A stretch of 6,433 bases of DNA from Thermoplasmata archaeon. Lineage in GTDB: Archaea; Thermoplasmatota; Penumbrarchaeia; Penumbrarchaeales; Penumbrarchaeaceae. Shown piece by piece: positions 1 to 4,955 of the stretch. Each line of letters opens with the position of its first letter. Within the stretch, counting starts at the first letter, position 1. The stretch covers positions 1 through 6,433 of the forward strand of contig JAGLEG010000180.1 in assembly GCA_023145185.1 (NCBI GenBank), in the 5' to 3' direction. Under the pieces are notes generated by a model. That model searched no databases and was not told where the DNA came from. It saw only the letters and a program-made list of their open reading frames with translations. A program made the position numbers and the translations under genes.

Positions 1-2
1 AT

Positions 3-458
3 GCCATCCTGGGGTCCACTGATTACTTCGACGGCAAGGTCGCAAGGAGGCGCAACGAGATAACAGAGCTGGGCAAGAAGCTCGACTCCTGGGCGGATGT
101 CATATTCTACCTCTCCTCGGCCTTTTTCCTCTATCACTTCCAGAGGGAGGCCATCATGAACAACTTCGAGATGATGATGGGCTTCTTCGCCATATTCATA
201 CTCTCGTTCATCGTCTCCGCGGTGAGGCTCAAGAAGCTGGTGATCATGCACACCAACTCCCTCCGCCTTGCGGCCACCATGGTATATTTCACCGTGATAT
301 TCTCCTTCTTCATCGGTGGGACGCCCCTGGTGTTTTTGACCCTTATCGTGTACTACGTCGCGTTCACAGAGGAGATACTGATCTTCATATTCTACGGCGA
401 AGTGGACCCTGACGTGAGATATATCTGGTGGCTCATGCGGAAGGACCATGCCAACTGA
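3..458 (+). CDS. CDP-alcohol phosphatidyltransferase, C-terminal part (5' truncated by window edge)
   Basis: The reading frame is open from base 3 to the TGA at 456-458, giving 151 residues with no start inside the window. Visible residues 10-34 match the CDP-alcohol phosphatidyltransferase signature D-G-x2-A-R-x8-G-x3-D-x3-D exactly, starting at DGKVAR and ending at DSWAD. The family transfers a phosphoalcohol onto a CDP-activated lipid at the membrane, and these aspartates bind the divalent metals and the CDP moiety. After the motif come hydrophobic stretches at about residues 35-48, 54-73 and 81-125, as expected for the C-terminal membrane helices. In an archaeon the lipid would be CDP-archaeol and the product an archaetidyl phospholipid; the alcohol (inositol phosphate, serine or glycerol phosphate) cannot be read from this fragment. 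An in-frame ATG at 156 lies after the catalytic motif and is not the true start. Family assignment is firm; substrate unknown. Confidence 0.9.
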   Translation, partial: AILGSTDYFDGKVARRRNEITELGKKLDSWADVIFYLSSAFFLYHFQREAIMNNFEMMMGFFAIFILSFIVSAVRLKKLVIMHTNSLRLAATMVYFTVIFSFFIGGTPLVFLTLIVYYVAFTEEILIFIFYGEVDPDVRYIWWLMRKDHAN

Positions 459-469
459 AAACCGCTACG

Positions 470-477
470 TTTAATAA
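470..477 (+). promoter_or_regulatory. Putative TATA box of the KaiC-like gene
   Basis: TTTAATAA lies 12 nt after the stop codon of the lipid-synthesis gene. A transcript beginning about 25 nt downstream (about 497-500) would carry the GGAGGT at 501-506 near its 5' end, ahead of the ATG at 519. The spacing is reasonable for archaeal TBP/TFB initiation, but the call rests on sequence alone. Confidence 0.4.
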
Positions 478-518
478 CAAGTAATATGGCTTACACCATG
501 GGAGGTCTATTCATTAAA

Positions 519-1208
519 ATGATATCCACGTCCATAAAGGGGTTTGACAGCGAGCTGGGTGGGGGAATACCCCCAGGTTCGATCATACTGATCTCCGGTA
601 CCCCGGGCACTTTCAAGTCCTCGCTTGCCTTTTCGATAATCCACAACGCAGCCAAGAAGGAGGGGCACTCGAGCCTCTATCGTCTGCTTGAACAGAGCCA
701 GAAGAGCCTGCTGGGGCAGATGGACAAGATGGGGTGGCCCATGGACGATGCGGTCAGGAAGAACATAATCGTCTCGGATGTTGGCAGGATAAGGGCTGCA
801 ATGGAGAAGTTCTCCACGGAGAACGATTGGCTCTCCGCGCTGAAGACCTACGTCGAGTACCTCGTCGGAGAGAGGAGGGCCAAGCATCTGGTGATCGATT
901 CGCTTCCGGTGATGGAGATCCTCGCGGGAAGCCCCAACAAGAGGGAGTATCTCTTCGGACTGTTCGAGTGGCTCAGGTCGCTTGGGACCACCACGTTCCT
1001 GATATCGGAGAAGAGCTCGCAGAATGTGGACTATGCGGAGGAGGAGTTCCTTGCGGATGGGGTCTTCCAGCTTACCCTCACCCCCATCGGCGACGTGGAC
1101 CTCCAGAGGAGGATCCGTTGCATCAAGCTAAGGGGGATGGCCCACAACACGTCGATGTTCGCCCTTGAGCTCAAGTCGGGTAAGTTCAGGGTCGCCCCTG
1201 CGATATGA
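519..1208 (+). CDS. Single-domain KaiC/RecA-like ATPase
   Basis: A 229-residue RecA-fold NTPase of the KaiC-like group common in archaea. The N-terminus (ISTSIKGFDSELGGGIPPGS) is the usual KaiC opening. Walker A is GTPGTFKS at residues 27-34, and the hydrophobic strand ending in VIDS, with Asp127, is Walker B. LLEQS at 56-60 sits where KaiC proteins carry the catalytic EE pair, so one Glu remains (E58). The closing KLRGMAHNT (203-211) is the family's C-terminal KxRG-type element near the subunit interface. I chose the ATG at 519 because GGAGGT lies at 501-506 and the conserved domain begins at once; an in-frame ATG at 486 would put the ribosome site inside the gene and add 11 unconserved residues. 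It has one domain, unlike the duplicated clock KaiC. Such proteins are thought to act as regulatory or assembly ATPases; the target is unknown. The Walker A glycine before the lysine is replaced by Phe, so hydrolysis should not be assumed. Confidence 0.88.
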   Translation: MISTSIKGFDSELGGGIPPGSIILISGTPGTFKSSLAFSIIHNAAKKEGHSSLYRLLEQSQKSLLGQMDKMGWPMDDAVRKNIIVSDVGRIRAAMEKFSTENDWLSALKTYVEYLVGERRAKHLVIDSLPVMEILAGSPNKREYLFGLFEWLRSLGTTTFLISEKSSQNVDYAEEEFLADGVFQLTLTPIGDVDLQRRIRCIKLRGMAHNTSMFALELKSGKFRVAPAI

Positions 1209-1223
1209 TGGTCCCTGTTGGGA

Positions 1224-1233
1224 AATATTTAAA
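1224..1233 (+). promoter_or_regulatory. Putative TATA box of the zf-TFIIB gene
   Basis: AATATTTAAA lies in the 60-bp gap after the KaiC-like gene. Its centre is about 25 nt upstream of 1253-1256, which would leave a short leader containing GAAGGA just before the ATG at 1269. This suggests the zinc protein has its own promoter rather than depending on read-through. Confidence 0.5.
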
Positions 1234-1268
1234 ATCGTATCATGCCCATTACCTTCTGAAGGATTCAT

Positions 1269-1724
1269 ATGCAGGAACCAGATGTTGAGAAGGCCGCGGG
1301 CATAAGCGGCGAGCGGGCCTGTCCCAGATGCAAGGTGCCCCTGGTGATCGTCGAGGCGAAGGGGACGCAGATAGACGTCTGCGAGAGGTGTGGAGGTATC
1401 TGGTTCGATCCCCGGGAGCTGGACCAGTTCATGAGTGATGAGAGCCCCATTGAGCTTCTGATCAATATCAAGGATGCCATAGAGAGCGAGAAGCTTCTCT
1501 GCCCGGCATGCAGATGTTTCATGGAGACAAAGGAGATATACGGGGTGACGGTGGACGAGTGCGCCACCTGTAACGGGATATGGCTGGACGCCGGGGAGAT
1601 GGAGAAGATATGGCGGGAGGAGGAGCACATCGAGAAGCCCTACGCCATGAACGAGGAGAACATCACTCCCAATGAGAAGTACTGGAACATGTTCAGGGAT
1701 AGATTTCAGACCCTCAAGAAATGA
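1269..1724 (+). CDS. Protein with two tandem zf-TFIIB-type zinc modules
   Basis: A 151-residue soluble protein with two copies of one zinc-binding unit, CxxC-x16-CxxCxGIWxDxxE. Copy 1 uses Cys18, Cys21, Cys38 and Cys41 followed by GGIWFDPRE. Copy 2 uses Cys78, Cys81, Cys98 and Cys101 followed by NGIWLDAGE. This is the zf-TFIIB (PF13453-type) pattern, found in many small uncharacterised bacterial and archaeal proteins; despite the name it does not make the protein a transcription factor B. Each module should hold one zinc ion. An extra Cys83 lies close to the second site. The charged linker and the basic C-terminus (DRFQTLKK) contain no membrane segment or signal peptide. The ATG is preceded by GAAGGA at about 1258-1263 and by a TATA-like box. 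Molecular role unknown; nucleic-acid or protein binding is plausible. Confidence 0.85.
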   Translation: MQEPDVEKAAGISGERACPRCKVPLVIVEAKGTQIDVCERCGGIWFDPRELDQFMSDESPIELLINIKDAIESEKLLCPACRCFMETKEIYGVTVDECATCNGIWLDAGEMEKIWREEEHIEKPYAMNEENITPNEKYWNMFRDRFQTLKK

Positions 1725-2120
1725 TCATTTCTTCTTTCCCCTGTACGCCCTTTCGGGGAGGTCCCCCCTGTAGACGCATTTGGTGCATCTGTACGATCTG
1801 TACGATCTTGATATGGTAGGGGATCCGCAAAGTGGACAGGGATAGTCCAGGATCGCTCCGTCGTTCTCCAGGAAGGATCTCACCTTCCCCATGTCGATCT
1901 TCCAGAGGTTCGCCTCCTTGGGCGTCTCGTTCTCCCTTCTGGGTTCAAGGATGCCGATGTTGTACATGTACATCGTGACATCCCTCCCCTTGACAAGCCT
2001 GGTGGCGAACTTGTCGAATATCCTCTGGACCGTTACGGATTTCTCATCCGTGAATTTTTCGTTGAGCATCTCGATGATCGACCTGATCACCTCGTTGCTC
2101 TGCTCCTGTATATCCGACAT
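1725..2120 (-). CDS. Small protein with C-terminal zinc ribbon, possibly winged-helix
   Basis: A 131-residue protein that I do not recognise as a named family. Residues 95-115 form a zinc ribbon (CPLCG, then CTKC), with Cys95, Cys98, Cys112 and Cys115 as likely ligands, followed by a very basic tail (RAYRGKKK). The first 90 residues look helical and then amphipathic. The stretch from QRIFDKF (about 32-38) through WKIDMGKV (73-80) could be a winged-helix DNA-binding fold, but this is an impression from residue pattern, not a family match. With the basic tail it suggests a nucleic-acid-binding regulator. The ATG is preceded by GGTGATG a few bases upstream, matching the 16S 3' end. The gene converges on the zf-TFIIB gene so closely that the two TGA stops form one TGATCA palindrome. 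Confidence 0.75.
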   Translation of the reverse strand: MSDIQEQSNEVIRSIIEMLNEKFTDEKSVTVQRIFDKFATRLVKGRDVTMYMYNIGILEPRRENETPKEANLWKIDMGKVRSFLENDGAILDYPCPLCGSPTISRSYRSYRCTKCVYRGDLPERAYRGKKK

Positions 2121-2152
2121 GGTTACATCACCGCATTAACGGAGTGAGGAGG

Positions 2153-2160
2153 GATATAGC
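2153..2160 (-). promoter_or_regulatory. Possible TATA box of the zinc-ribbon gene
   Basis: On the minus strand, GCTATATC lies in the 57-bp gap between the HAD phosphatase stop and the zinc-ribbon start. A start site about 25 nt downstream (about 2130) would give a leader of roughly 10 nt that still contains GGTGATG. Read-through from the HAD gene is the alternative. Confidence 0.35.
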
Positions 2161-2177
2161 AATCCGGTAATAAAAGC

Positions 2178-2846
2178 TTATTTCCCGCTTCTATCGGATA
2201 GCAGGTGGAGAATGTGGTCGGCCACCGGTTCAAGGGATGGCCCCTGGATCGTTATATTGGCTGCGGTCCGGGCAGCATTGTCCATCGGCCTGAATGCGAT
2301 GGAGCTGTCACAGGTCCTGAAAAGCGGGACGTCCACCAGCGAGTCCCCCACCGCAATGGAGTGATCGAAGGGCCCCCTTTTGTCGATGATCTTTTGGAGG
2401 ACCCGATCCTTTTCGGCAAGCGGGACCCTCAGGACCCCCTCCCCGGTCAGGAGCCCTTTCTCGTTTGCCTCAAGGCCGTTTGCGAAGGTGTCGTGGAACA
2501 GATCATTCCCGATGATGTCAAGGAGGAGGTCTAGGCCCCCGGAGATGACGCAGATGTAGGCACCTGTATCTCTCAACCTGTTGATGGAGCGTTCCATCTC
2601 CCTGGTAATCTGGACCGAGGATAGTATGGAGCGGATATCCTCGATGGAGATATCCTCCTTGAGTTTCCTCCATATGCTGATGTCCCTCCTCATGAACTCC
2701 CTGTCGTCTATCTCGCCGTTCATGTAAGCTTTGAACCCATCCTCGTTATCCACTCCGAAATGGTCGTGGACAACCCTCCAGGATGAGCGTTCAACCGTAA
2801 GGACCCCATCCATGTCGAAAACGATCAGCGGTCTCAAGAAAGACAC
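2178..2846 (-). CDS. HAD-superfamily phosphatase, SerB-like
   Basis: A haloacid dehalogenase-type hydrolase of up to 222 residues. Motif I is FDMDGVLT, with nucleophile Asp11 and acid/base Asp13. Motif II is VISGG (Ser102). Lys146 fits the conserved lysine, and motif III is VGDSLVDVPLF, with Asp168 and Asp172 for Mg2+. The SGG motif and the helical cap between motifs I and II resemble phosphoserine phosphatase (SerB), the last step of serine synthesis. I would not assign that substrate, because many SerB-like HADs act on other phosphate monoesters. The longest frame starts with GTG at 2846. A TTG at 2837 (giving MRPLIVFD) has AGGTG about 6 nt ahead and gives a more typical short N-terminus, so the true start may be 9 nt further in. 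There is no room for a separate promoter: the 3' end of the SRP RNA lies about 10 nt upstream, so the gene is probably expressed by read-through. Confidence 0.85.
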   Translation of the reverse strand: MSFLRPLIVFDMDGVLTVERSSWRVVHDHFGVDNEDGFKAYMNGEIDDREFMRRDISIWRKLKEDISIEDIRSILSSVQITREMERSINRLRDTGAYICVISGGLDLLLDIIGNDLFHDTFANGLEANEKGLLTGEGVLRVPLAEKDRVLQKIIDKRGPFDHSIAVGDSLVDVPLFRTCDSSIAFRPMDNAARTAANITIQGPSLEPVADHILHLLSDRSGK

Positions 2847-2856
2847 CTGTAGAGGT

Positions 2857-3179
2857 GCCAGGCGGACTGGGGTGGACGCCCTGGTCCGCAGCTGGAATTT
2901 CCTCGCGACTTCTCCGTCCCGGCTCCCAACGAGCGTTGAGAATCTACGGTTAGGCTGCTCCCTTCCGGGCCTGACCCGATCCCCATAGCCAAGGCGTCGA
3001 TGCGACCCTCCGGTCGCACCAGAGCACCACTTCCAACCCCGAGGGACGTTACATCATGGTCGTCGCTTGGGCCAACTGCATACTGGTTGCGCCGCCCCCA
3101 GACTGTCGTCCCGCTGTAGACCGTGCTGCAGCCCGCCTTGCGGCGGGAGGGAGGGCCTAGCTCCCCGACCAAGCCTGGC
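2857..3179 (-). ncRNA. ffs: Signal recognition particle RNA (archaeal 7S RNA)
   Basis: About 323 nt, on the minus strand. Helix 8, where SRP54 binds, is the nearly invariant block at 2976-2953 (GGTCAGG, then GGAAGGGAGCAGCC). Helix 6, the SRP19 site, is a perfect hairpin at 3018-3001: TGCGACC closed by a GGAG tetraloop at 3011-3008. The RNA ends pair as helix 1 (GCCAGGC at 3179-3173 with GCCTGGC at 2863-2857), as archaeal SRP RNAs do. The 5' part (about 3170-3040) is GC-rich and holds the Alu-domain stems; I did not assign each helix. The RNA is the scaffold that directs ribosomes making membrane or secreted proteins to the translocon. A TATA-like box at 3201-3209 places the start at about 3179, matching the helix 1 end. 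The ends are deduced from pairing and could shift by a few bases. Open frames across this stretch are not coding. Confidence 0.95.
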
Positions 3180-3200
3180 GGCGAGGCATATAATCCACCC

Positions 3201-3209
3201 TATATAGAT
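3201..3209 (-). promoter_or_regulatory. TATA box of the SRP RNA gene
   Basis: On the minus strand, ATCTATATA (with AAA upstream as possible BRE purines) sits about 26 bp before the predicted first base of the SRP RNA at 3179. The agreement with the 5' end deduced independently from helix 1 pairing makes this one of the better-supported promoters here. Confidence 0.65.
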
Positions 3210-3302
3210 TTTGGCGAAATCATCGCATCCCCCGAGGTCGTTCCCGAATTTCATGTGTGTTTAACCAGCTGATATCAGATCGTCAAACCCGCCGGGGAAG
3301 GG

Positions 3303-3311
3303 TTTTATATG
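3303..3311 (+). promoter_or_regulatory. TATA box of the CBS-domain gene
   Basis: TTTTATATG is centred about 25 bp upstream of about 3330, giving a leader of under 20 nt that carries the strong AAGGAGGT at 3336-3343. It fires away from the SRP RNA promoter, so 3210-3300 is a divergent promoter region. Confidence 0.55.
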
Positions 3312-3348
3312 GGTTGTTACGGATATGGGAGTTGTAAGGAGGTATTAT

Positions 3349-3777
3349 ATGAGCGATGATGGAAGCAGTGATCCCGAGGTGGGCACGATCTGTGTGAGGG
3401 ATTTCACGATCACCGATGAATTCGTCTATGTGAACAAGTCCGTGGCAAGTGGAGACCTCGCCAAGGAGCTTATGGGCGTCCCCAGAGGGGTCGTCTTCGT
3501 CTTCAACGACGATGGCACTCCTGTTGGAGCCGTGACCGCAAGGGAGTTCCTGGTCGCAATAATGGAAGGGAAGAACCTTCTGGAGATGACCGCCGGGGAC
3601 GTTATGAACACCAATATCATGGAGGTCGGCATCGAGGACAACATCACCGAGGTCGTCCTGAGGATCTCCAAATATACACCTTATGCTGTCGTTGTGAAGG
3701 ATACCGACGGCGTGTTCATGGGATACTTCTCCCCCAAGGATTACCAGGAAGCGCTGAAGAAGACCGGCGCGGTTTGA
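3349..3777 (+). CDS. Two-CBS-domain protein
   Basis: A 142-residue soluble protein that is essentially one pair of CBS modules (a Bateman unit). CBS1 covers about residues 15-72 and includes the strand and turn VVFVFNDDGTPVGAVTAREF. CBS2 covers about 83-136, opening with AGDVMNTNIMEV and containing YAVVVKDTDGVFMGYFS. Paired CBS domains bind adenine nucleotides such as AMP, ATP or SAM and usually regulate a partner protein. No enzymatic or DNA-binding domain is attached, so this would act as a stand-alone sensor. I chose ATG 3349 because a near-perfect Shine-Dalgarno, AAGGAGGT at 3336-3343, lies 5 nt upstream; the longer frame from 3325 would contain that site. The next gene begins 32 nt downstream on the same strand, suggesting an operon in which the CBS protein may control the membrane protein; that link is inference. 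Confidence 0.88.
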   Translation: MSDDGSSDPEVGTICVRDFTITDEFVYVNKSVASGDLAKELMGVPRGVVFVFNDDGTPVGAVTAREFLVAIMEGKNLLEMTAGDVMNTNIMEVGIEDNITEVVLRISKYTPYAVVVKDTDGVFMGYFSPKDYQEALKKTGAV

Positions 3778-3809
3778 GATAGTTTCCCTGTTGCCGGGAG
3801 AGGGCACGG

Positions 3810-4598
3810 ATGAGCCTCTTTTTTTTCGGACTGGCCCTTGCGATAGTTCCACTGCTCGTGGCCGTGATAATGGCCCTGCTTGTTTATGCTGAATACAACA
3901 AGGCATTTTCGTTCATCGATAGGGAATTTGAGGAGATACTGGAGATCAGGAAGAAGAAGAGGCCCCAGCTTATCATCCTCATCTCGCTCATGTTCGTGAA
4001 TGTGGTATACTCTCTTTTTCTGCTGCTGATGATATCCATCATGGTACCATCGCCAAACGGGGTGCAGGAGAGGGCGATAACGATCGCCATGATCCTGATG
4101 GGAAGCGGCGCCATCCTCTCCACGATCGCGATGAAATGGGCCATCACCCGGGTGGTGAAGGAGATCGTCCCCGAGCCTGTGGTGGATCACAGGGGGAGGA
4201 CCCAAAAGGATATCGAGAAGCTGAGAAGGGAGAACCTGTTCGGGTCGAGGGTGATGGAGGCCGTGATCCCCCAGACCCTTGCCACCTACGGACTGATGAT
4301 CGCCATAATGATATTGATGTTCAGTGTGGATGGATCTTATGGTGATGCTAACCAAACCGTCCATGAGGGCGCTGAGGGGCCTTCGATCAATGAGGATAAC
4401 ATCGACGATCTGGAGTTCGTGGGGATCCTCATAGCGTTCTCGTACATCCCGTCGATGGTGACGGGTTTGATACCAAAATGGATCAAGGGGGACCCCCGAA
4501 ATGAGTCCGTTGTGATCAGGAAGGTCGTCTTTGGTTTGATGGGTTCCCTTCCAACTGTGATATGTTTCTCAATATTCGTCGTGGAGATCGTTCGCTGA
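3810..4598 (+). CDS. Six-helix membrane protein resembling a triplicated V/A-ATPase proteolipid
   Basis: A 262-residue protein with six hydrophobic helices at about residues 4-27, 52-79, 88-112, 151-172, 203-222 and 239-261, read as three hairpins. Within-hairpin loops are basic (RKKKRPQ; KWAITRVVKE; PKWIKGDPRN) and the linkers between hairpins are neutral or acidic, so the loops should face the cytoplasm. The fourth helix, IPQTLATYGLMIAIMI, closely resembles the second helix of A/V-type ATPase subunit K/c (LPxTxAxYGL). The third helix has a GSG turn as in proteolipid helix 1, and the sixth keeps an LPT start. The ion-binding Glu/Asp expected near the middle of the even helices is absent, so it is probably not a working rotor subunit. 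Homology is inferred by eye; an unrelated membrane protein remains possible. The ATG is preceded by GGAG at 3797-3800. Probably co-transcribed with the CBS gene. Confidence 0.8.
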   Translation: MSLFFFGLALAIVPLLVAVIMALLVYAEYNKAFSFIDREFEEILEIRKKKRPQLIILISLMFVNVVYSLFLLLMISIMVPSPNGVQERAITIAMILMGSGAILSTIAMKWAITRVVKEIVPEPVVDHRGRTQKDIEKLRRENLFGSRVMEAVIPQTLATYGLMIAIMILMFSVDGSYGDANQTVHEGAEGPSINEDNIDDLEFVGILIAFSYIPSMVTGLIPKWIKGDPRNESVVIRKVVFGLMGSLPTVICFSIFVVEIVR

Positions 4599-4613
4599 TC
4601 CCAATCCCTTAAA

Positions 4614-4633
4614 GGGGGGGGATGTTGTCCCCC
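4614..4633 (+). terminator. Possible hairpin terminator after the membrane-protein gene
   Basis: A run of eight G is followed by ATGTTGT and then CCCCC, so five G-C pairs can close a 7-nt loop 15 nt after the stop codon. No T-run follows, so it may be a 3'-end stabilising hairpin rather than a terminator. It also marks the point where composition changes to AT-rich. Confidence 0.3.
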
Positions 4634-4800
4634 ATCGTCCGGCCATTGTAACCCATAATTCATCAAACTCATTTTCTGCTCTGATTTGTGTATAAACTGT
4701 CAAACTTGGAGATGAATCTTTATTACAAGTAGCCATCATATTCTGGGTTGATCCCTGATTATCAGTTTTGGTGATATTATAAAACATTTCGGGCTAAAGA

Positions 4801-4808
4801 ATTTATAT
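4801..4808 (+). promoter_or_regulatory. TATA box of the small-RNA candidate
   Basis: ATTTATAT, preceded by the purine-rich TAAAGA, resembles an archaeal BRE/TATA element. A start about 25 nt downstream falls at about 4830, exactly where the nested hairpin begins with GGTGGT. Confidence 0.45.
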
Positions 4809-4839
4809 CCGTCAGGTATAATGTGTGTTTGGTGGTAAC

Positions 4840-4908
4840 ATGAAGCGAAAACCTATGTTTTCCCATGTCATTAATATCACCTCCTCTATGACGGACTTAA
4901 TGGGGTAG
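4840..4908 (+). CDS. Possible 22-residue peptide inside the structured RNA
   Basis: ATG at 4840 to TAG at 4908 encodes 22 residues beginning MKRKPMFSHV, with two basic residues and then a polar, Thr/Ser-containing tail. GGTGG at 4831-4835 is a partial Shine-Dalgarno but only 4 nt from the ATG, closer than the other genes here. Both the site and the start codon are in predicted stems. It is too short to judge coding potential; it may be a leader peptide or chance. Confidence 0.2.
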   Translation: MKRKPMFSHVINITSSMTDLMG

Positions 4909-4955
4909 ACCCGCTTGCGGGTTCCCGTTGGGAATGAAGTCACTTTTTATATTTT
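4909..4955 (+). terminator. Tandem hairpins with T-rich tail
   Basis: ACCCG-CTTG-CGGGT and TTCCC-GTT-GGGAA are adjacent (4909-4934), and TTTTTATATTTT follows from 4944. GGG at 4903-4905 could instead pair with CCC at 4910-4912, so two exclusive folds exist. A terminator for the small unit on the plus strand is the simplest reading. The T-rich part overlaps the last codons of the opposing gene. Confidence 0.4.

Larger units (their letters stand above)
4599..4946. other. 348-bp AT-rich intergenic stretch
   Basis: Between the membrane-protein stop and the DUF3800-like stop there is no convincing protein gene of ordinary size. The first 35 bp hold the G/C hairpin. Bases 4640-4795 are AT-rich with no feature I can support. 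Bases 4801-4946 hold the TATA box, nested hairpin, tiny ORF and terminator-like hairpins listed separately. No flanking direct repeat or att-like sequence was seen. Confidence 0.6.
4831..4955 (+). ncRNA. Candidate structured small RNA or leader with anti-Shine-Dalgarno motif
   Basis: Three nested stems can form: GGTGGTA (4831-4837) with TATCACC (4875-4881, one G-U), ACATG (4838-4842) with CATGT (4864-4868), and GAAAAC (4847-4852) with GTTTTC (4857-4862) around a CTAT loop. The outer 3' strand lies within ATCACCTCCT (4876-4885), which equals the usual 3' end of archaeal 16S rRNA. Two short hairpins follow, ACCCG-CTTG-CGGGT (4909-4922) and TTCCC-GTT-GGGAA (4922-4934), then T-rich sequence from 4944. 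Together with a TATA box at 4801 this looks like a transcription unit of about 100-125 nt. It matches no RNA family I know. It could be a regulatory RNA, or the mRNA of a 22-codon ORF whose ribosome site and start codon lie inside the stems. Its 3' end meets the end of the opposing DUF3800-like gene. Confidence 0.35.

Noticed and set aside
486..518. Upstream ATG of the KaiC-like gene
   Set aside because: It would place the GGAGGT site inside the coding sequence and add residues not seen in the family; ATG 519 fits better.
2834..3254. Open reading frames on the minus strand across the SRP RNA (112 and 66 residues)
   Set aside because: They lie on the RNA gene, have low-complexity Gly/Arg/Pro-type composition, and show no domain; the RNA explains the sequence.
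3283..3906. Long minus-strand frame opposite the CBS gene
   Set aside because: His/Pro-rich shadow of a well-supported coding gene with its own ribosome site and promoter.
4569..4787. 72-residue minus-strand frame overlapping the end of the membrane-protein gene
   Set aside because: No Shine-Dalgarno or suitably placed promoter, no recognisable domain, and its second half is antisense to the membrane-protein gene. The AT-rich first half keeps a very small chance of being real.
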